Assembly: GCA_002256395.1 (NCBI GenBank) | Contig: NKJG01000001.1 | Coordinates: 1,116,001 to 1,180,000, forward strand | Reading direction: 5' to 3' | Length of the DNA stretch: 64,000 bases | DNA from: Bacteroidetes bacterium B1(2017) | GTDB lineage: Bacteria; Bacteroidota; Bacteroidia; UKL13-3 | In this document: in pieces, positions 48,832 through 59,812 of the stretch | Layout of the letters: every line of letters starts with the position of its first letter | Numbering within the stretch: the first letter of the stretch is position 1 | Translations under genes and position numbers: made by a program | The notes under the pieces: model-generated | What the model was told of the DNA's origin: nothing | The model's database searches: none | The model's input: only the letters and a program-made list of their open reading frames with translations

Positions 48832-51738
48832 TTGTGAGTAGTTGCCAGCCTTGGTCTGAACCAATAGCTGGTATACCCCATCTGAATACGCGCTTAAATC
48901 AAGCTCTATTTGTTTGCTTTTATCGTTTAGTACAAAACGCTGTAGCTCTTTTCCATCAATGTTTATAAGCACTATTTCATTTATCTCAATAGGGTTTGAT
49001 TTTTGGTTGAGTTTAATTTTTCCAGAGCTTGGGTTAGGATAAAATTCTATGTTTTGTAAAGCAGGGTTATGTTCATGTATACCCGTAGTATAATGGGTAG
49101 ATGTATTGCTTAAAATAGGCTTGCTGGAGCACGAAACTCCATTTAAACCTATTAGGTAAGTGATGGTGTTTAAACCACTTGGAGGTGTAGAATCTGTAAA
49201 GTTTAATTGGTAATTTGGTAGGGTAGTTAATAGGGTAAATGCACCCGAATTTACTTTACGCCAAACGCTAAAGGTGCTTCCATTTTGGCCATAATAAGGC
49301 GACCAATTTAAGCGAACAAAAGAGCCCAATTTGGAGCTTGCCAAAAACATAGGTTTATGAAAAGCACTGCCCGCCGAAACCACGGAGCAGCTATCTTCGG
49401 CTTTAATAATAAATGATTTTATAGACCCTAGGGCAATAGAAGTACTATCGGTATAGCTTGGAGTTGAGGCAAAAGGAATACTTGCTTCTAAGGAGTATGT
49501 TGAGCCATTTAAACTACTCCAAATTTGATAAGCCTTAATACCTTGGTTAGGTGTTTTTTGCCAAACAATATTTGGATGAAAGCTAGGTGTATCAATGCTT
49601 ATAGCGCATATTTCTGATAAGGCATAAACAGGTTTATAGCCAATTGTAACATCACCAGAAAGAGTACATCCGCTCGAATCAAGCACTTCGTATGAATATT
49701 TTCTAGGACTTAAATTTGTTGCTGTTAAACCAGTTTGCACAGGTGCCGATGACCACATAACTAAATACGGTTCGGTTCCACCAGAAAGCGTCATATGAGC
49801 ACTTCCATTGCTTGCTGTAAGGCACGAAGCATTAGTGGTTTGAATACTTTTAGCGAGAGCAGGTGTGGCAGGAATGTTTACCAAGATAGAATCTTTAAAC
49901 TGCATAGAGTCTTTTACATATACCCAATGATTGCCTGGCGCTAAACTATCAAACACAGCCGATGATTGGTAGGCAAATGTGTCTATGGCATATTGCACAG
50001 GCCCTACAGCGATAGTATCGGCTACAATAAGTTTGGCGTTATGCGCTTTATAGCACGATTCTTCTTGTGATTTAACAAATTTTATTTTTACCCTAGCAAT
50101 GTAAACAGAATCGTAAATGGTTTGATTGCTGCAGGCACCGCTTAGTTGAATAATAAATTTATACCAACCCTCTGGCCCTGTGAGGGTGTGAGTAATTTGC
50201 TCTGCCTTAAAGGTAGTATACACATTGCTAGAAGGCGCGTTTTCTATATTAATTCTAGTAAAGACAGGCTCTGGATAAGCTCCCATTACACGCATATAGC
50301 CAAATGTGCAGGTAGTGGATGTTAGTAGGTTTTTAGTGCTTAGGGCAAATACATTTTGTTTGCTTGGATAAATTAAAAAACTTTTGCTAGCTGGGCCAGT
50401 AAGGGTACAATTTTTTCCTTTAGCTGCTACACTTACCACATACGGGTTGTATAAGTTGGTATCTATGGGCATGGTAAAACAAATGCGCACACTATCTTCT
50501 CTAGGGCCATTAATGCTTCGGGTGGCATTGTTATATAATTTAGTAAGGGTAGCATAATTAGGTATGGCGGTTTGAACCAAAGTTATGTTGGTGGTATCGG
50601 GCGCTAATGAGCTTGATCTTGCCACAATATTGGTGCACCAAGTTTGGCCATGGCATAGAGAAATAGTATCACCAAAAGGATTGGCTAAAGGTATTTTATT
50701 TTGCTCTAAGGTATCGGCTCTAAAAAACTGGGGCACATAGCTAGTTGAGGTTCTTGAAGCTATTGACGTTTCTCTATAGGTAACACCTACTCTTGTAGCC
50801 ACTCCATTTATTTTTCGCCATTGGATTACTTCAACTTTAATATATTCTGTAAAAGTGCCTATGGGTCTAAATAAAATATCTCCCGTTAGTTGGTTAATAT
50901 GAATGCCTGCTGGGTAAGGAGCATTTGGCCCTTGTGCAATACCCAAATAGGGGAAAGGAGATTGTGCCGAAAATCCAGGGCTATACACCACAGAGGCGGG
51001 TGTGCCCGATAAATAATTGGTAGTATCTAAAGAAGGCGCTATGGCATACGAAAGAGAATCACCATCGGGATCAATAGCACCCAAATTTATTACGGCGTCT
51101 TGGTTAGCAGGAACTAATATTACTGGGTCGTTGGTAAAAACAGGAGCATTATTAGGAGTAATACACCTGTTAATAATGGCTTCATTATATTGTACAGAGC
51201 CTGTAGGGTTAATAATTGATGTAGAGGCAGAGTTTCTTTTGCCCACACCTGCGCCTATTCTTACCTCACAGCAGCCACTTGGTAAGGCACTTAAATTTAT
51301 TTGCCCTGTAAAAACATATACCTCTACCCCTGGGGTAAAGGTTCCTGGAGTGCGAGAGCCACAATTAGAGCAAATGCTCCTATTGGTTGCACAAAGTTGA
51401 ACCGCATCAAAGCCAGAGATACTATTAACTACCGTAAGATTGGCTGTTCCGAAAGCTACACCTACAAAACCGGGGCTATTACCTATAATGGCAATAGAAA
51501 GGCCACAACTTGGCGATAAAGATGTTGGACAATTAGCGCATATTTCCGCTCCTGCGCAATCGCGGTAAACTTTAACTTGTATATTATACACATATGGAGT
51601 ACCTGAAGGAGTATAAGATACTTCTGAACCAATAATTGTGGGAATTTGAAAGATCCATGCATAAGTTGGCGTATTGTAAAAGAATGTTACAAATAGAAAA
51701 ACGCCTTTAAGAAATTTATGCAGTAGTTTTATTTTCAT
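48811..51738 (-). CDS. Large secreted protein with T9SS type A sorting domain
   Basis: Signal peptide; Cys-rich N-terminal region; C-term IEFYPNPSSGKIKLNQ...DGVYQLLVQTKAGNYSQKIVLQ. Confidence 0.85.
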   Translation of the reverse strand: MKIKLLHKFLKGVFLFVTFFYNTPTYAWIFQIPTIIGSEVSYTPSGTPYVYNIQVKVYRDCAGAEICANCPTSLSPSCGLSIAIIGNSPGFVGVAFGTANLTVVNSISGFDAVQLCATNRSICSNCGSRTPGTFTPGVEVYVFTGQINLSALPSGCCEVRIGAGVGKRNSASTSIINPTGSVQYNEAIINRCITPNNAPVFTNDPVILVPANQDAVINLGAIDPDGDSLSYAIAPSLDTTNYLSGTPASVVYSPGFSAQSPFPYLGIAQGPNAPYPAGIHINQLTGDILFRPIGTFTEYIKVEVIQWRKINGVATRVGVTYRETSIASRTSTSYVPQFFRADTLEQNKIPLANPFGDTISLCHGQTWCTNIVARSSSLAPDTTNITLVQTAIPNYATLTKLYNNATRSINGPREDSVRICFTMPIDTNLYNPYVVSVAAKGKNCTLTGPASKSFLIYPSKQNVFALSTKNLLTSTTCTFGYMRVMGAYPEPVFTRINIENAPSSNVYTTFKAEQITHTLTGPEGWYKFIIQLSGACSNQTIYDSVYIARVKIKFVKSQEESCYKAHNAKLIVADTIAVGPVQYAIDTFAYQSSAVFDSLAPGNHWVYVKDSMQFKDSILVNIPATPALAKSIQTTNASCLTASNGSAHMTLSGGTEPYLVMWSSAPVQTGLTATNLSPRKYSYEVLDSSGCTLSGDVTIGYKPVYALSEICAISIDTPSFHPNIVWQKTPNQGIKAYQIWSSLNGSTYSLEASIPFASTPSYTDSTSIALGSIKSFIIKAEDSCSVVSAGSAFHKPMFLASSKLGSFVRLNWSPYYGQNGSTFSVWRKVNSGAFTLLTTLPNYQLNFTDSTPPSGLNTITYLIGLNGVSCSSKPILSNTSTHYTTGIHEHNPALQNIEFYPNPSSGKIKLNQKSNPIEINEIVLINIDGKELQRFVLNDKSKQIELDLSAYSDGVYQLLVQTKAGNYSQKIVLQH

Positions 51739-52045
51739 AGGTAACAAGTTTGGAAAAGAAAGCAACTCAAAATTAGTTGAAAAGGGTTATAGAAAAACAT
51801 AATTGTTTCCTAAAAAACGTATGTATGAAATTGTATTTTAATCCATACCCATAATAGTAAGTTTAGTAAGGTTTATTTTTAATAACATGAAACTTTAATA
51901 GCCAGTGCTTTGTTTTACAACTTTTTGCACTTAAAAATTTTACAAACCCATGAAAATTAAGGCCTTGGATATTTGAACAAAAAATTGTTATTTGTTTTCT
52001 TCATTTTGGCTATTACTATCTACTAATGAATTCACGGAAATTTGT

Positions 52046-54844
52046 ATGAAAAAAATTCTTTTTACTATTCTCTTAAGCCTTGGTTTAATTGGCTTAAACG
52101 CACAACAATTAATTACTCTTACACCCGCTTTTGCTACTGCAAACGACAATAATGTAAGTATTACTTTCGACGCTTCGCAAGGCAATGCAGGGGTATTGGG
52201 GCAAGCAACTATTTATGCTCACACAGGTGTTATTACTAATTTAAGTACTTCTTCAAGCGATTGGAAATATGTTATAGCACCATGGGCAACAAACCTTCCA
52301 AAGGCCTTATTAACAAGAGTTGGAACAAGTTCTATTTATACCTTAAACATAGGCAACATAAAAACCTTTTATGGAGTACCAGCTAATGAAACAGTGTTAA
52401 AATTAGCCTTTGTGTTTAGAACCTCTGATGGTGCTAAAACAGGTAAAACCAGTTCTGGTGGCGATATTTTTGTAGACATTAACCAAGGCGTTTTTCAAGT
52501 AAAAATAAATGCTCCTATTAAAGGTTCGTTTTATAATGCAGGCGATAATGTTTCCATTAACGGAACATCTTCTGCAAAATGTAATTTAAAATTGTATGGC
52601 AATGGCAACCTATTAAGTAGCAAAACCAATGATAGCAGCATTAGCTATAGCAGCCTTTTATCTGGTTTAGGTTCGGGCCGAATTAACCTAGTACTTGAAG
52701 GCGATAATAATGGAACTAAAACCTATGATACTTCTTATATCATGCAACGCCAAACGCCGCCAGTATTGGCTTCTCCAAGCGGTATTGTAGATGGTATAAA
52801 CTATATAAATGATACAACTGTAACCCTTCAATTGTATGCCCCTTACAAAAACTCTGTTTACGTGCTTGGCGATTTTAGCAATTGGGAATTTACCTCGGCA
52901 AATTTAATGAACAAAACTCCCGATGGAGCGCGCTATTGGATTACTATTACAGGTTTAAAAAAGGGCAAAGAATATGGCTTTCAATATAGCATTGATGATA
53001 TTCAAATGCGTGTTGCCGATGTATATGCCGATAAACTTTTAGACCCTTATAATGATAAGTGGATTCCTGTTGCCACTTATCCTAACTTAATGCCTTACCC
53101 AGTGGGTAAAACTACAGAGGTTGTTTCGGTATTGCAAACTGGCCAAACGCCTTATACATGGTCGGTTCCAAGCTTTGCTAAACCTTCTCGCGATAAGTTA
53201 GTAATCTATGAAATGCTGATGAGAGATTTCTTGGGAACACATGATTTTAAAACCATGAAAGATACCATTAGCTATTTTAAAAGAGCCGGTATTAACTGTG
53301 TTCAATTAATGCCAATTATGGAATTTGAAGGCAATGAAAGCTGGGGCTATAACCCAATGTTTTATTTTGCTTTGGATAAATATTATGGAACAAAAACAGA
53401 TCTTAAAGCATTTATAGACGAATGCCATAAAAATGGAATTGCAGTGGTATTAGATATTGCCTTAAACCATTCGTTTGGTCAGAATCCTCAGGTACGTATG
53501 TATTTTGATCCAAGCGCAGGTTTATACGGACAACCAACTGCACAAAACCCTTGGTTCAACCAAGTTGATAAACACCCATATGGCGTAGGTTATGATTATA
53601 ACCACGAAGCACAGCCTACAAAAGACTTTACAGATAGAATTTTAAAATATTGGATTACCGAATACAAAGTAGATGGCTATAGATTTGATTTATCGAAAGG
53701 CTTTACGCAAAAGAATACACTTGGTAATGTAAGTGCTTGGAGTGCCTATGACCAAACACGTGTTGATATTTGGAACCGCATACGTGGCGAAATTATTAAA
53801 TACTCACCGGATGCCTATTTAATTTTAGAGCACTTGGGCGATAACAGCGAAGAAAAAGTATTGGCCGATGCAGGCTTTATGCCATGGGGTAAAATGACCG
53901 ATGCTTATGCCGAAGCTCTGATGGGATACAATAACTCTAAAGCTGATTTAAGCTGGGGCAACTACAAACAACGTGGGTATGTATATCCAAACTTGGTAAC
54001 CTATGCCGAAAGTCATGACGAAGAACGTGTAATGTTTAGTTGCTTAACCTATGGTAATTCAAATGGAAGTTATAGCAGCAAAACACTCAGCAATGCTATT
54101 AAAAGAGTGGCTACCTACCATGCGTTATTAATCCCACAAAAAGGTCCAAAAATGATTTGGCAAGGTGGCGAGTTAGGCTATGAAGTTTCTATAAATAGCA
54201 CCAGCGATAAAACAGGTAGCAAACCATTTAGATGGCAATATTTAGCCGATGCAGCTCGTGTAAACACCTTAGAAACTGTTGGTAAATTGGGTCGTTTAAA
54301 ACAACATGTATCATTTGGTTCAGACAATTACGTATACAATGTTTCTGGAACAGGTAAGTTTTTAAAAGTTACACATGATAGCATGAACAGTGTAATAGTA
54401 GGAAATTTTGATGTGGTGAATTTAAACCTAACTCCAGGCTTTCAACATACAGGTTGGTGGTATAATTATATCACAAACGATTCAATAAACGTAAGTGATG
54501 TAGGGCAAGTTGTTGCGTTAAATCCAGGAGATTTTCTTGTATACACAGATAAGAATTTAAACGCTAAAACTAGCAAACCTGTAGGCTTAACAGAAGAAAG
54601 CAAACAAGGGTATTTTAGTGTGTTTCCGAACCCAGCAAGTGGCTCTGTTTATATAAATTCAACCCAATTGGGAATTGAAAGAATACTCATAACAGATATT
54701 CAAGGAAAAGAAATTTACCAAGAGGCCATCACTGGTTTCAAAACTCAAGTATCAATAAACACAAGCTCTTTTGCTAAGGGTGTTTATTTGGTAAACATTC
54801 ACTCAGGAAATGCAAACGAAGTAATAAAGCTTTTAGTAGAATAG
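52046..54844 (+). CDS. Secreted GH13 alpha-amylase family enzyme with T9SS type A sorting domain
   Basis: CBM48-like YVLGDFSNWEF; GH13 regions AVVLDIALNH, VDGYRFDLSKGFT, YLILEHLGDN, YAESHDEER; C-term VFPNPASGSVYIN...GVYLVNIHSGNANEVIKLLVE. Confidence 0.92.
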   Translation: MKKILFTILLSLGLIGLNAQQLITLTPAFATANDNNVSITFDASQGNAGVLGQATIYAHTGVITNLSTSSSDWKYVIAPWATNLPKALLTRVGTSSIYTLNIGNIKTFYGVPANETVLKLAFVFRTSDGAKTGKTSSGGDIFVDINQGVFQVKINAPIKGSFYNAGDNVSINGTSSAKCNLKLYGNGNLLSSKTNDSSISYSSLLSGLGSGRINLVLEGDNNGTKTYDTSYIMQRQTPPVLASPSGIVDGINYINDTTVTLQLYAPYKNSVYVLGDFSNWEFTSANLMNKTPDGARYWITITGLKKGKEYGFQYSIDDIQMRVADVYADKLLDPYNDKWIPVATYPNLMPYPVGKTTEVVSVLQTGQTPYTWSVPSFAKPSRDKLVIYEMLMRDFLGTHDFKTMKDTISYFKRAGINCVQLMPIMEFEGNESWGYNPMFYFALDKYYGTKTDLKAFIDECHKNGIAVVLDIALNHSFGQNPQVRMYFDPSAGLYGQPTAQNPWFNQVDKHPYGVGYDYNHEAQPTKDFTDRILKYWITEYKVDGYRFDLSKGFTQKNTLGNVSAWSAYDQTRVDIWNRIRGEIIKYSPDAYLILEHLGDNSEEKVLADAGFMPWGKMTDAYAEALMGYNNSKADLSWGNYKQRGYVYPNLVTYAESHDEERVMFSCLTYGNSNGSYSSKTLSNAIKRVATYHALLIPQKGPKMIWQGGELGYEVSINSTSDKTGSKPFRWQYLADAARVNTLETVGKLGRLKQHVSFGSDNYVYNVSGTGKFLKVTHDSMNSVIVGNFDVVNLNLTPGFQHTGWWYNYITNDSINVSDVGQVVALNPGDFLVYTDKNLNAKTSKPVGLTEESKQGYFSVFPNPASGSVYINSTQLGIERILITDIQGKEIYQEAITGFKTQVSINTSSFAKGVYLVNIHSGNANEVIKLLVE

Positions 54845-54883
54845 AGCTAGTCGTTTGCATACATTGGATCGACAGATTCTATT

Positions 54884-57502
54884 ATGCATATTTCTATATA
54901 CCTAAAATTACTGGTTAAAAGAGGAGTCTTTGCCAGTTTACTTATCTTCTTGGCACATGCAATTCAGGCTCAAAATATTTATGGGCTCGAACCTATACAA
55001 GTGGTGGGTTCAATGAACGGCTATGGCACAGGCTCAAACGCTACTACAAGCTTTAGGCGCGTTTCTGTAACACAAGGAAACCCAACAGATGGCAGGTCGC
55101 AATGGGTTAAAACCTATAACGTACAAAGCGCTGGTGGCGATTTTGTGCCAACGAATATGCTTGGTGGTTCGGGCAGTGGCTTTTTATTTATATCGGGTCC
55201 CGTAAGTAATAGGTTTCAAAACAAATGGGTTTTTACAGGCGTGGGTCAGGGTAAAGTTGACACTGTTAATGCTTGCACCGCCTACAATAGTGGCTTTGAT
55301 ATGGGCTTAAATCTTAGCCTTGCAGGCCGCTATACATTTGTGTTTAACGATTGCGGCTATACCACCACCAATGCAAAATATTACGTAGGATATACGAGTG
55401 CAAACCCTGTGCAGTTGCTTAACACAAGCCAACAAATTCAAGCAGATAGATCGGTAAAGGTTTTGGTTCAAACAAGCGCCAAACCTAGCAGCACAGAGCA
55501 TGTATTTGTGCGCTATTCATTGGCTAACAATTTTGCCAGCACAGGATCTAGCACTATTGTAGAGGCGAGTTCTATAAGTTCGCCATCTGATACTTTATTT
55601 TTAGCCTCGGTGCCAAGCATGCCCGCCGGAACAAGCGTTACGTATTATGTATTTACCTCCACTTTAAGTCTTACGCAACTTAATTCTAGCTCAGAGTTTA
55701 CAAGAAGCTTGTGTGCCTTGCAAGTATTAGATAATAGCGGAATAAACTACACCTATAGCCTTGCCCCTAAGAAGCAAATAGGCTTTAGAGTAGATATGAA
55801 AGGCCAACAATGTACTGCGTATGATAGCATAAGTATTAGCGGAAATGCCGCGGCTTTGGGCAATTGGGCAAGTGGAATTACCTTGACAGAAATTGGTACA
55901 AGTAAGGTGTTTGGTATAAACATAAATGTAGATTCGGCGGCCAGCCTAGAGTATAAATTTAGGTACCATAAAAACGGACAAGTATTTTGGGAAAGCAATA
56001 TGCTTAATACAAGTGGTAACAGAAATTTGCCAGTAACAAGCGATACTATTTTAGGTGAAGTTTGCTTTGGAAAAGAAACAGCCTGTGGAGCTATACTTGC
56101 ACCAACACCGGTAACCTTTAGAGTAGATTTAAGTTTAGGCACACCAAACGCAAGTGGGAAGATTTATGTGATGGGTAATTTTACCTCTCCCACGTGGCAA
56201 GCGGGTGCAATTAGGCTGAACCCAGTTGCGGCTAACCCAGGCATGTTTGAGGTAACGCAAAATGTGTGTGTAGATACGGTTTTATATAAATTTATAAATG
56301 GCGATAGCAGCGTAAATACCTATGCAGAGAGTTTCCCAAGTGCTGCACAAAGATTGTGTACATTGGCAAATGGCGCAGGAGGGTTTAACAGGTTTTTGGT
56401 TCGAACCAATGCAAACCCTGTCTTGTTGGATTGCTTGTTTGATAGTTGCTTAACCTTACCCGACCTAAGTATTTCATCCCTTTCTCCATCTTCTATTTGT
56501 GGATCGGCTTCGGTAAACATTGCCTACCAACTTAAGAAAGTATATGCACAAGGAACCTTGTTTACGGCACAATTATCAGATGCAAACGGACAGTTTACTA
56601 CGCCTCAGGTATTGAATAGTTTTACCTTACCAGCCGTAAGTGGCTATACAAATATTAGTGTTCCTGCACAAGCAATTGCTGGCACCTATAAGTTAAGATT
56701 AGTTGTTGGAACAACACTTAGTAATGAACTTTCATTGAGTTGTAGTCCATTTATTAGCATGCAAAGCATAAACGGTTCAAGTCTTGTAAAACCGGGCTCT
56801 ACAGAAGTTTATACCACTAACAATCAAAGTGGGGTACAATATGTTTGGATAGTTCAAGGAGGTACAATTCAAAGCGGACAAGGGAGCAACTCCGTGCTTG
56901 TTAATTGGGCTTCAAGTGGTGCTGCATTGGTTCAGGTAAAAGCAAACAGCACCTGCACCGATTCTATCTCTAAAACCATTGAAATTTGTACCGTATTTTC
57001 TCCTGGCAACATTACTGGTCCTAAAACAGTTCGAGCGCTTGATACCAGCGATTATTCTGTTGCTCCAATCTCTAGCTTAAGTTATACTTGGAAGGTAAGT
57101 GGAGGTACTATTTTAAGCGGACAAAATACTAGTAGTTGTCGTGTTTTTTGGCTACCAGGCACCACTGGTCAACTCATCGTAAAACCAAATACAGCCTGCT
57201 TTGATACCTCTTATGCAGATATAGTAATTGACGGTGTAAATGGAGTAAAGGAAAGAACGCTAAATACACTTTTGGTATACCCGAACCCAGTAAAAGATAA
57301 GTTGTTTTTAGATCGTGAATTAGAAGGAGCAAGTGTAAGCATTTTAGACATCAGCGGACGACAACTTTTTTTTAGGGAATATGGTCGTACGAAACTAAGG
57401 AATGAGGTTTTAGATATGAGTAATTTTGTGCAAGGAACCTATTTCTTAAGGCTTGAAATTAAGGGCGAAGTAGCTCATTACAAACTAATAAAAGAAGAAT
57501 AG
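54884..57502 (+). CDS. T9SS type A secreted protein with CBM20-like modules (paralog 1)
   Basis: Signal; GNAAALGNWASGITLTEIG...LEYKFRYHKNGQVFWESN (CBM20-like); C-term LLVYPNPVKDKLFLD...GTYFLRLEIKGEVAHYKLIKEE. Confidence 0.8.
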   Translation: MHISIYLKLLVKRGVFASLLIFLAHAIQAQNIYGLEPIQVVGSMNGYGTGSNATTSFRRVSVTQGNPTDGRSQWVKTYNVQSAGGDFVPTNMLGGSGSGFLFISGPVSNRFQNKWVFTGVGQGKVDTVNACTAYNSGFDMGLNLSLAGRYTFVFNDCGYTTTNAKYYVGYTSANPVQLLNTSQQIQADRSVKVLVQTSAKPSSTEHVFVRYSLANNFASTGSSTIVEASSISSPSDTLFLASVPSMPAGTSVTYYVFTSTLSLTQLNSSSEFTRSLCALQVLDNSGINYTYSLAPKKQIGFRVDMKGQQCTAYDSISISGNAAALGNWASGITLTEIGTSKVFGININVDSAASLEYKFRYHKNGQVFWESNMLNTSGNRNLPVTSDTILGEVCFGKETACGAILAPTPVTFRVDLSLGTPNASGKIYVMGNFTSPTWQAGAIRLNPVAANPGMFEVTQNVCVDTVLYKFINGDSSVNTYAESFPSAAQRLCTLANGAGGFNRFLVRTNANPVLLDCLFDSCLTLPDLSISSLSPSSICGSASVNIAYQLKKVYAQGTLFTAQLSDANGQFTTPQVLNSFTLPAVSGYTNISVPAQAIAGTYKLRLVVGTTLSNELSLSCSPFISMQSINGSSLVKPGSTEVYTTNNQSGVQYVWIVQGGTIQSGQGSNSVLVNWASSGAALVQVKANSTCTDSISKTIEICTVFSPGNITGPKTVRALDTSDYSVAPISSLSYTWKVSGGTILSGQNTSSCRVFWLPGTTGQLIVKPNTACFDTSYADIVIDGVNGVKERTLNTLLVYPNPVKDKLFLDRELEGASVSILDISGRQLFFREYGRTKLRNEVLDMSNFVQGTYFLRLEIKGEVAHYKLIKEE

Positions 57503-57624
57503 TGCAAAACAAATTGCTAGGCTTTCTGTTTGAATAAATTAGTTCAAAAGTTGGGTATGCAATTTTAAAAAAAAGTAAATTCGGAAATAAAAATAAACAA
57601 TCGGAACCAAAATTAGCCATTTAT

Positions 57625-59796
57625 ATGATTCTAAATACTGGAAAAAAGACACAACGAAAGGCCCCGTTAAAAGCTAGATTTTACTGCTTATTAGCTATGT
57701 TACTTATCCTATTCATACATCCTATTTGGGCTCAGAATATTTTTAGTGGTGAGCCGGTTCAAATAGTTGGAACCATGAATGGTTTTTCTACCCTAGCCAC
57801 TTTTAATAGTACCTATAGAAGAGTTTCTGTTTCAACAGGCAATCCAGCAGATGGCCGTGGGCAATGGGTTAAAACGTATAATGCCCAAGCAAGTGGTGGC
57901 GACGTTACCAATAGCAATATGCCAGGAGGTGCAACTGGGGGATTTTTATTTATTAGTGGTCCATCTACAAATAGGTTTCAAAACAAATGGGTTTTTACAG
58001 CCGTTGCGCAAGCAAAATTAGATTCGGTAAATACGTGCACAGCCTATAATAGTGGCAACGATATGGGCTTAAATATGAGCACAACAGGCCGATATACTTT
58101 TGTGTTTAACGATTGTGGGTATACCGCTACTAATGCAAGATATTATGTAGGATATACAAGCAATGCACCTGTAACGCTAAGTAATGCGAGCCAACTTGTG
58201 AATACAAATAATAGCGCAACAGTTGGTCTTAGTACTTCTGCAGCTCCGTCTGCTGGCGAGAATGTGTATGTACGTTACACCTTATCGGCTTCAGGTTTTG
58301 CCTCCACAAATACAAGTTTTATTGTTCAGGCAAGCAGCACCAACTCGCCAACAAATACCAATTGGAGTGCTACCATTCCTGCGCAGGCAACTAGTTCAAG
58401 CATTAGTTATTACTTTTTTACCTCCACTCTTAGCTTAGCTAAATTAACAGCCATGAGTGAAACGGATAGAAGCTTATGTGCCTTAAACGTGTTGGATAAT
58501 AGCGGCAACAATTATTCGTATTCGCTAACTCGCAAATACACTATTACTTTTAACGTAGACTTAGCAAACAACATTTGCTTTGGAGGTTTTGATTCGGTTA
58601 CTGTTACTGGTTCTGCTGCAGCTTTAACAACATGGGGAAATGGAGTAAAGCTTGTAAAAAATGTAAGCAACCAATTACATAGCATTAGCTTGGTAGTTGA
58701 TTCTGGAGCTACGCTACAATATAAGTTTAGATATCACAAAGCAGGTGTTGCAACTTGGGAAGGGAACTTTGCTACTACCTCAACCAATAGAGAGTTAGTA
58801 TTAACAAAAGACAGTGTTTTGGCTACACCTTGTTTTAATAGTTTAAGCGCTGCGTGTGCTGTTTGGCCTGCAGCAAGCACGGTTACCTTTTTAACAGATT
58901 TAAGCAAAACCACACCCGATCCTTTGGGCCGTGTATATGTAATGGGTACTTTTACTAGTAACACATGGGCATCGGGAGCTTTAAGAATGTTTCCGGTAAC
59001 AGGTATGCCAGGGTATTACCAACGAATTGTTACAGGCGTTTGCCCAGGTACATTTGAGTATAAGTTTGTGAACGGCGATAGCTCACTAAGTGGTTCACCC
59101 GAAACCTTTCCAAATCCAGCCCAAAGAAGTTGCACAGTAAGCAATGGAGCCGGCGGATATAATAGAACCTACACTCGAATTGGCACAACACCTGTAAACC
59201 TAAGATTTGTATTTGATAGCTGTAGTGTGGCTTTACCAGTAAATTTAGTGCGCTTTGAAGCCAATTACAATGCGGGTTCAGTAGAATTAAATTGGGCAAC
59301 TGCTAGCGAAGAAAATAATAAAGGTTTTGCTGTAGAGCGTTCTTTAGATGGAAAAGGATTTATCCAAATAGGCTTTGTTAGTGGCAAAGGAACAAGTGCT
59401 CAACTTAACAAATATTCATTTGCCGATGCTAGTGCTTTTGAAAAAGCGCACACGCTCTTTTATCGCCTTAAACAAATAGATTTTGATGGTGCCAGCAACT
59501 ATAGCCAAACAGTAAGTGTGCAAGAAAACGCTAAAGAGAATGGAACAGTTATTCATGTAAGTCCAAACCCATTTGAGAACACCATTAGCATTTTAGCAAA
59601 CGAGCAATTTGTGGGTTCAAGCAAGGTGCAGGTTATAGATTTGCAAGGTAGAATTATAGAAGAGCAAAACATTCAAATAGAGCTTGGTTTAAACCAAGTG
59701 CAGCTATGTAAAACGGCAGAACTACCAGGCGGGGTTTACTACTTAAAGCTGAGCCAAGGGGAATTGGAGAAGATTGTAAGATTAATAAAGAAATAA
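57625..59796 (+). CDS. T9SS type A secreted protein with CBM20-like modules (paralog 2)
   Basis: Near-collinear with the upstream protein (QNIFSGEPVQIVGTMNGF...NRFQNKWVFTAV...); GSAAALTTWGNGVKL...LQYKFRYHKAGVATWEGN; C-term HVSPNPFENTISI...GGVYYLKLSQGELEKIVRLIKK. Confidence 0.8.
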   Translation: MILNTGKKTQRKAPLKARFYCLLAMLLILFIHPIWAQNIFSGEPVQIVGTMNGFSTLATFNSTYRRVSVSTGNPADGRGQWVKTYNAQASGGDVTNSNMPGGATGGFLFISGPSTNRFQNKWVFTAVAQAKLDSVNTCTAYNSGNDMGLNMSTTGRYTFVFNDCGYTATNARYYVGYTSNAPVTLSNASQLVNTNNSATVGLSTSAAPSAGENVYVRYTLSASGFASTNTSFIVQASSTNSPTNTNWSATIPAQATSSSISYYFFTSTLSLAKLTAMSETDRSLCALNVLDNSGNNYSYSLTRKYTITFNVDLANNICFGGFDSVTVTGSAAALTTWGNGVKLVKNVSNQLHSISLVVDSGATLQYKFRYHKAGVATWEGNFATTSTNRELVLTKDSVLATPCFNSLSAACAVWPAASTVTFLTDLSKTTPDPLGRVYVMGTFTSNTWASGALRMFPVTGMPGYYQRIVTGVCPGTFEYKFVNGDSSLSGSPETFPNPAQRSCTVSNGAGGYNRTYTRIGTTPVNLRFVFDSCSVALPVNLVRFEANYNAGSVELNWATASEENNKGFAVERSLDGKGFIQIGFVSGKGTSAQLNKYSFADASAFEKAHTLFYRLKQIDFDGASNYSQTVSVQENAKENGTVIHVSPNPFENTISILANEQFVGSSKVQVIDLQGRIIEEQNIQIELGLNQVQLCKTAELPGGVYYLKLSQGELEKIVRLIKK

Positions 59797-59812
59797 AAAA
59801 GAAAGGATAAAT

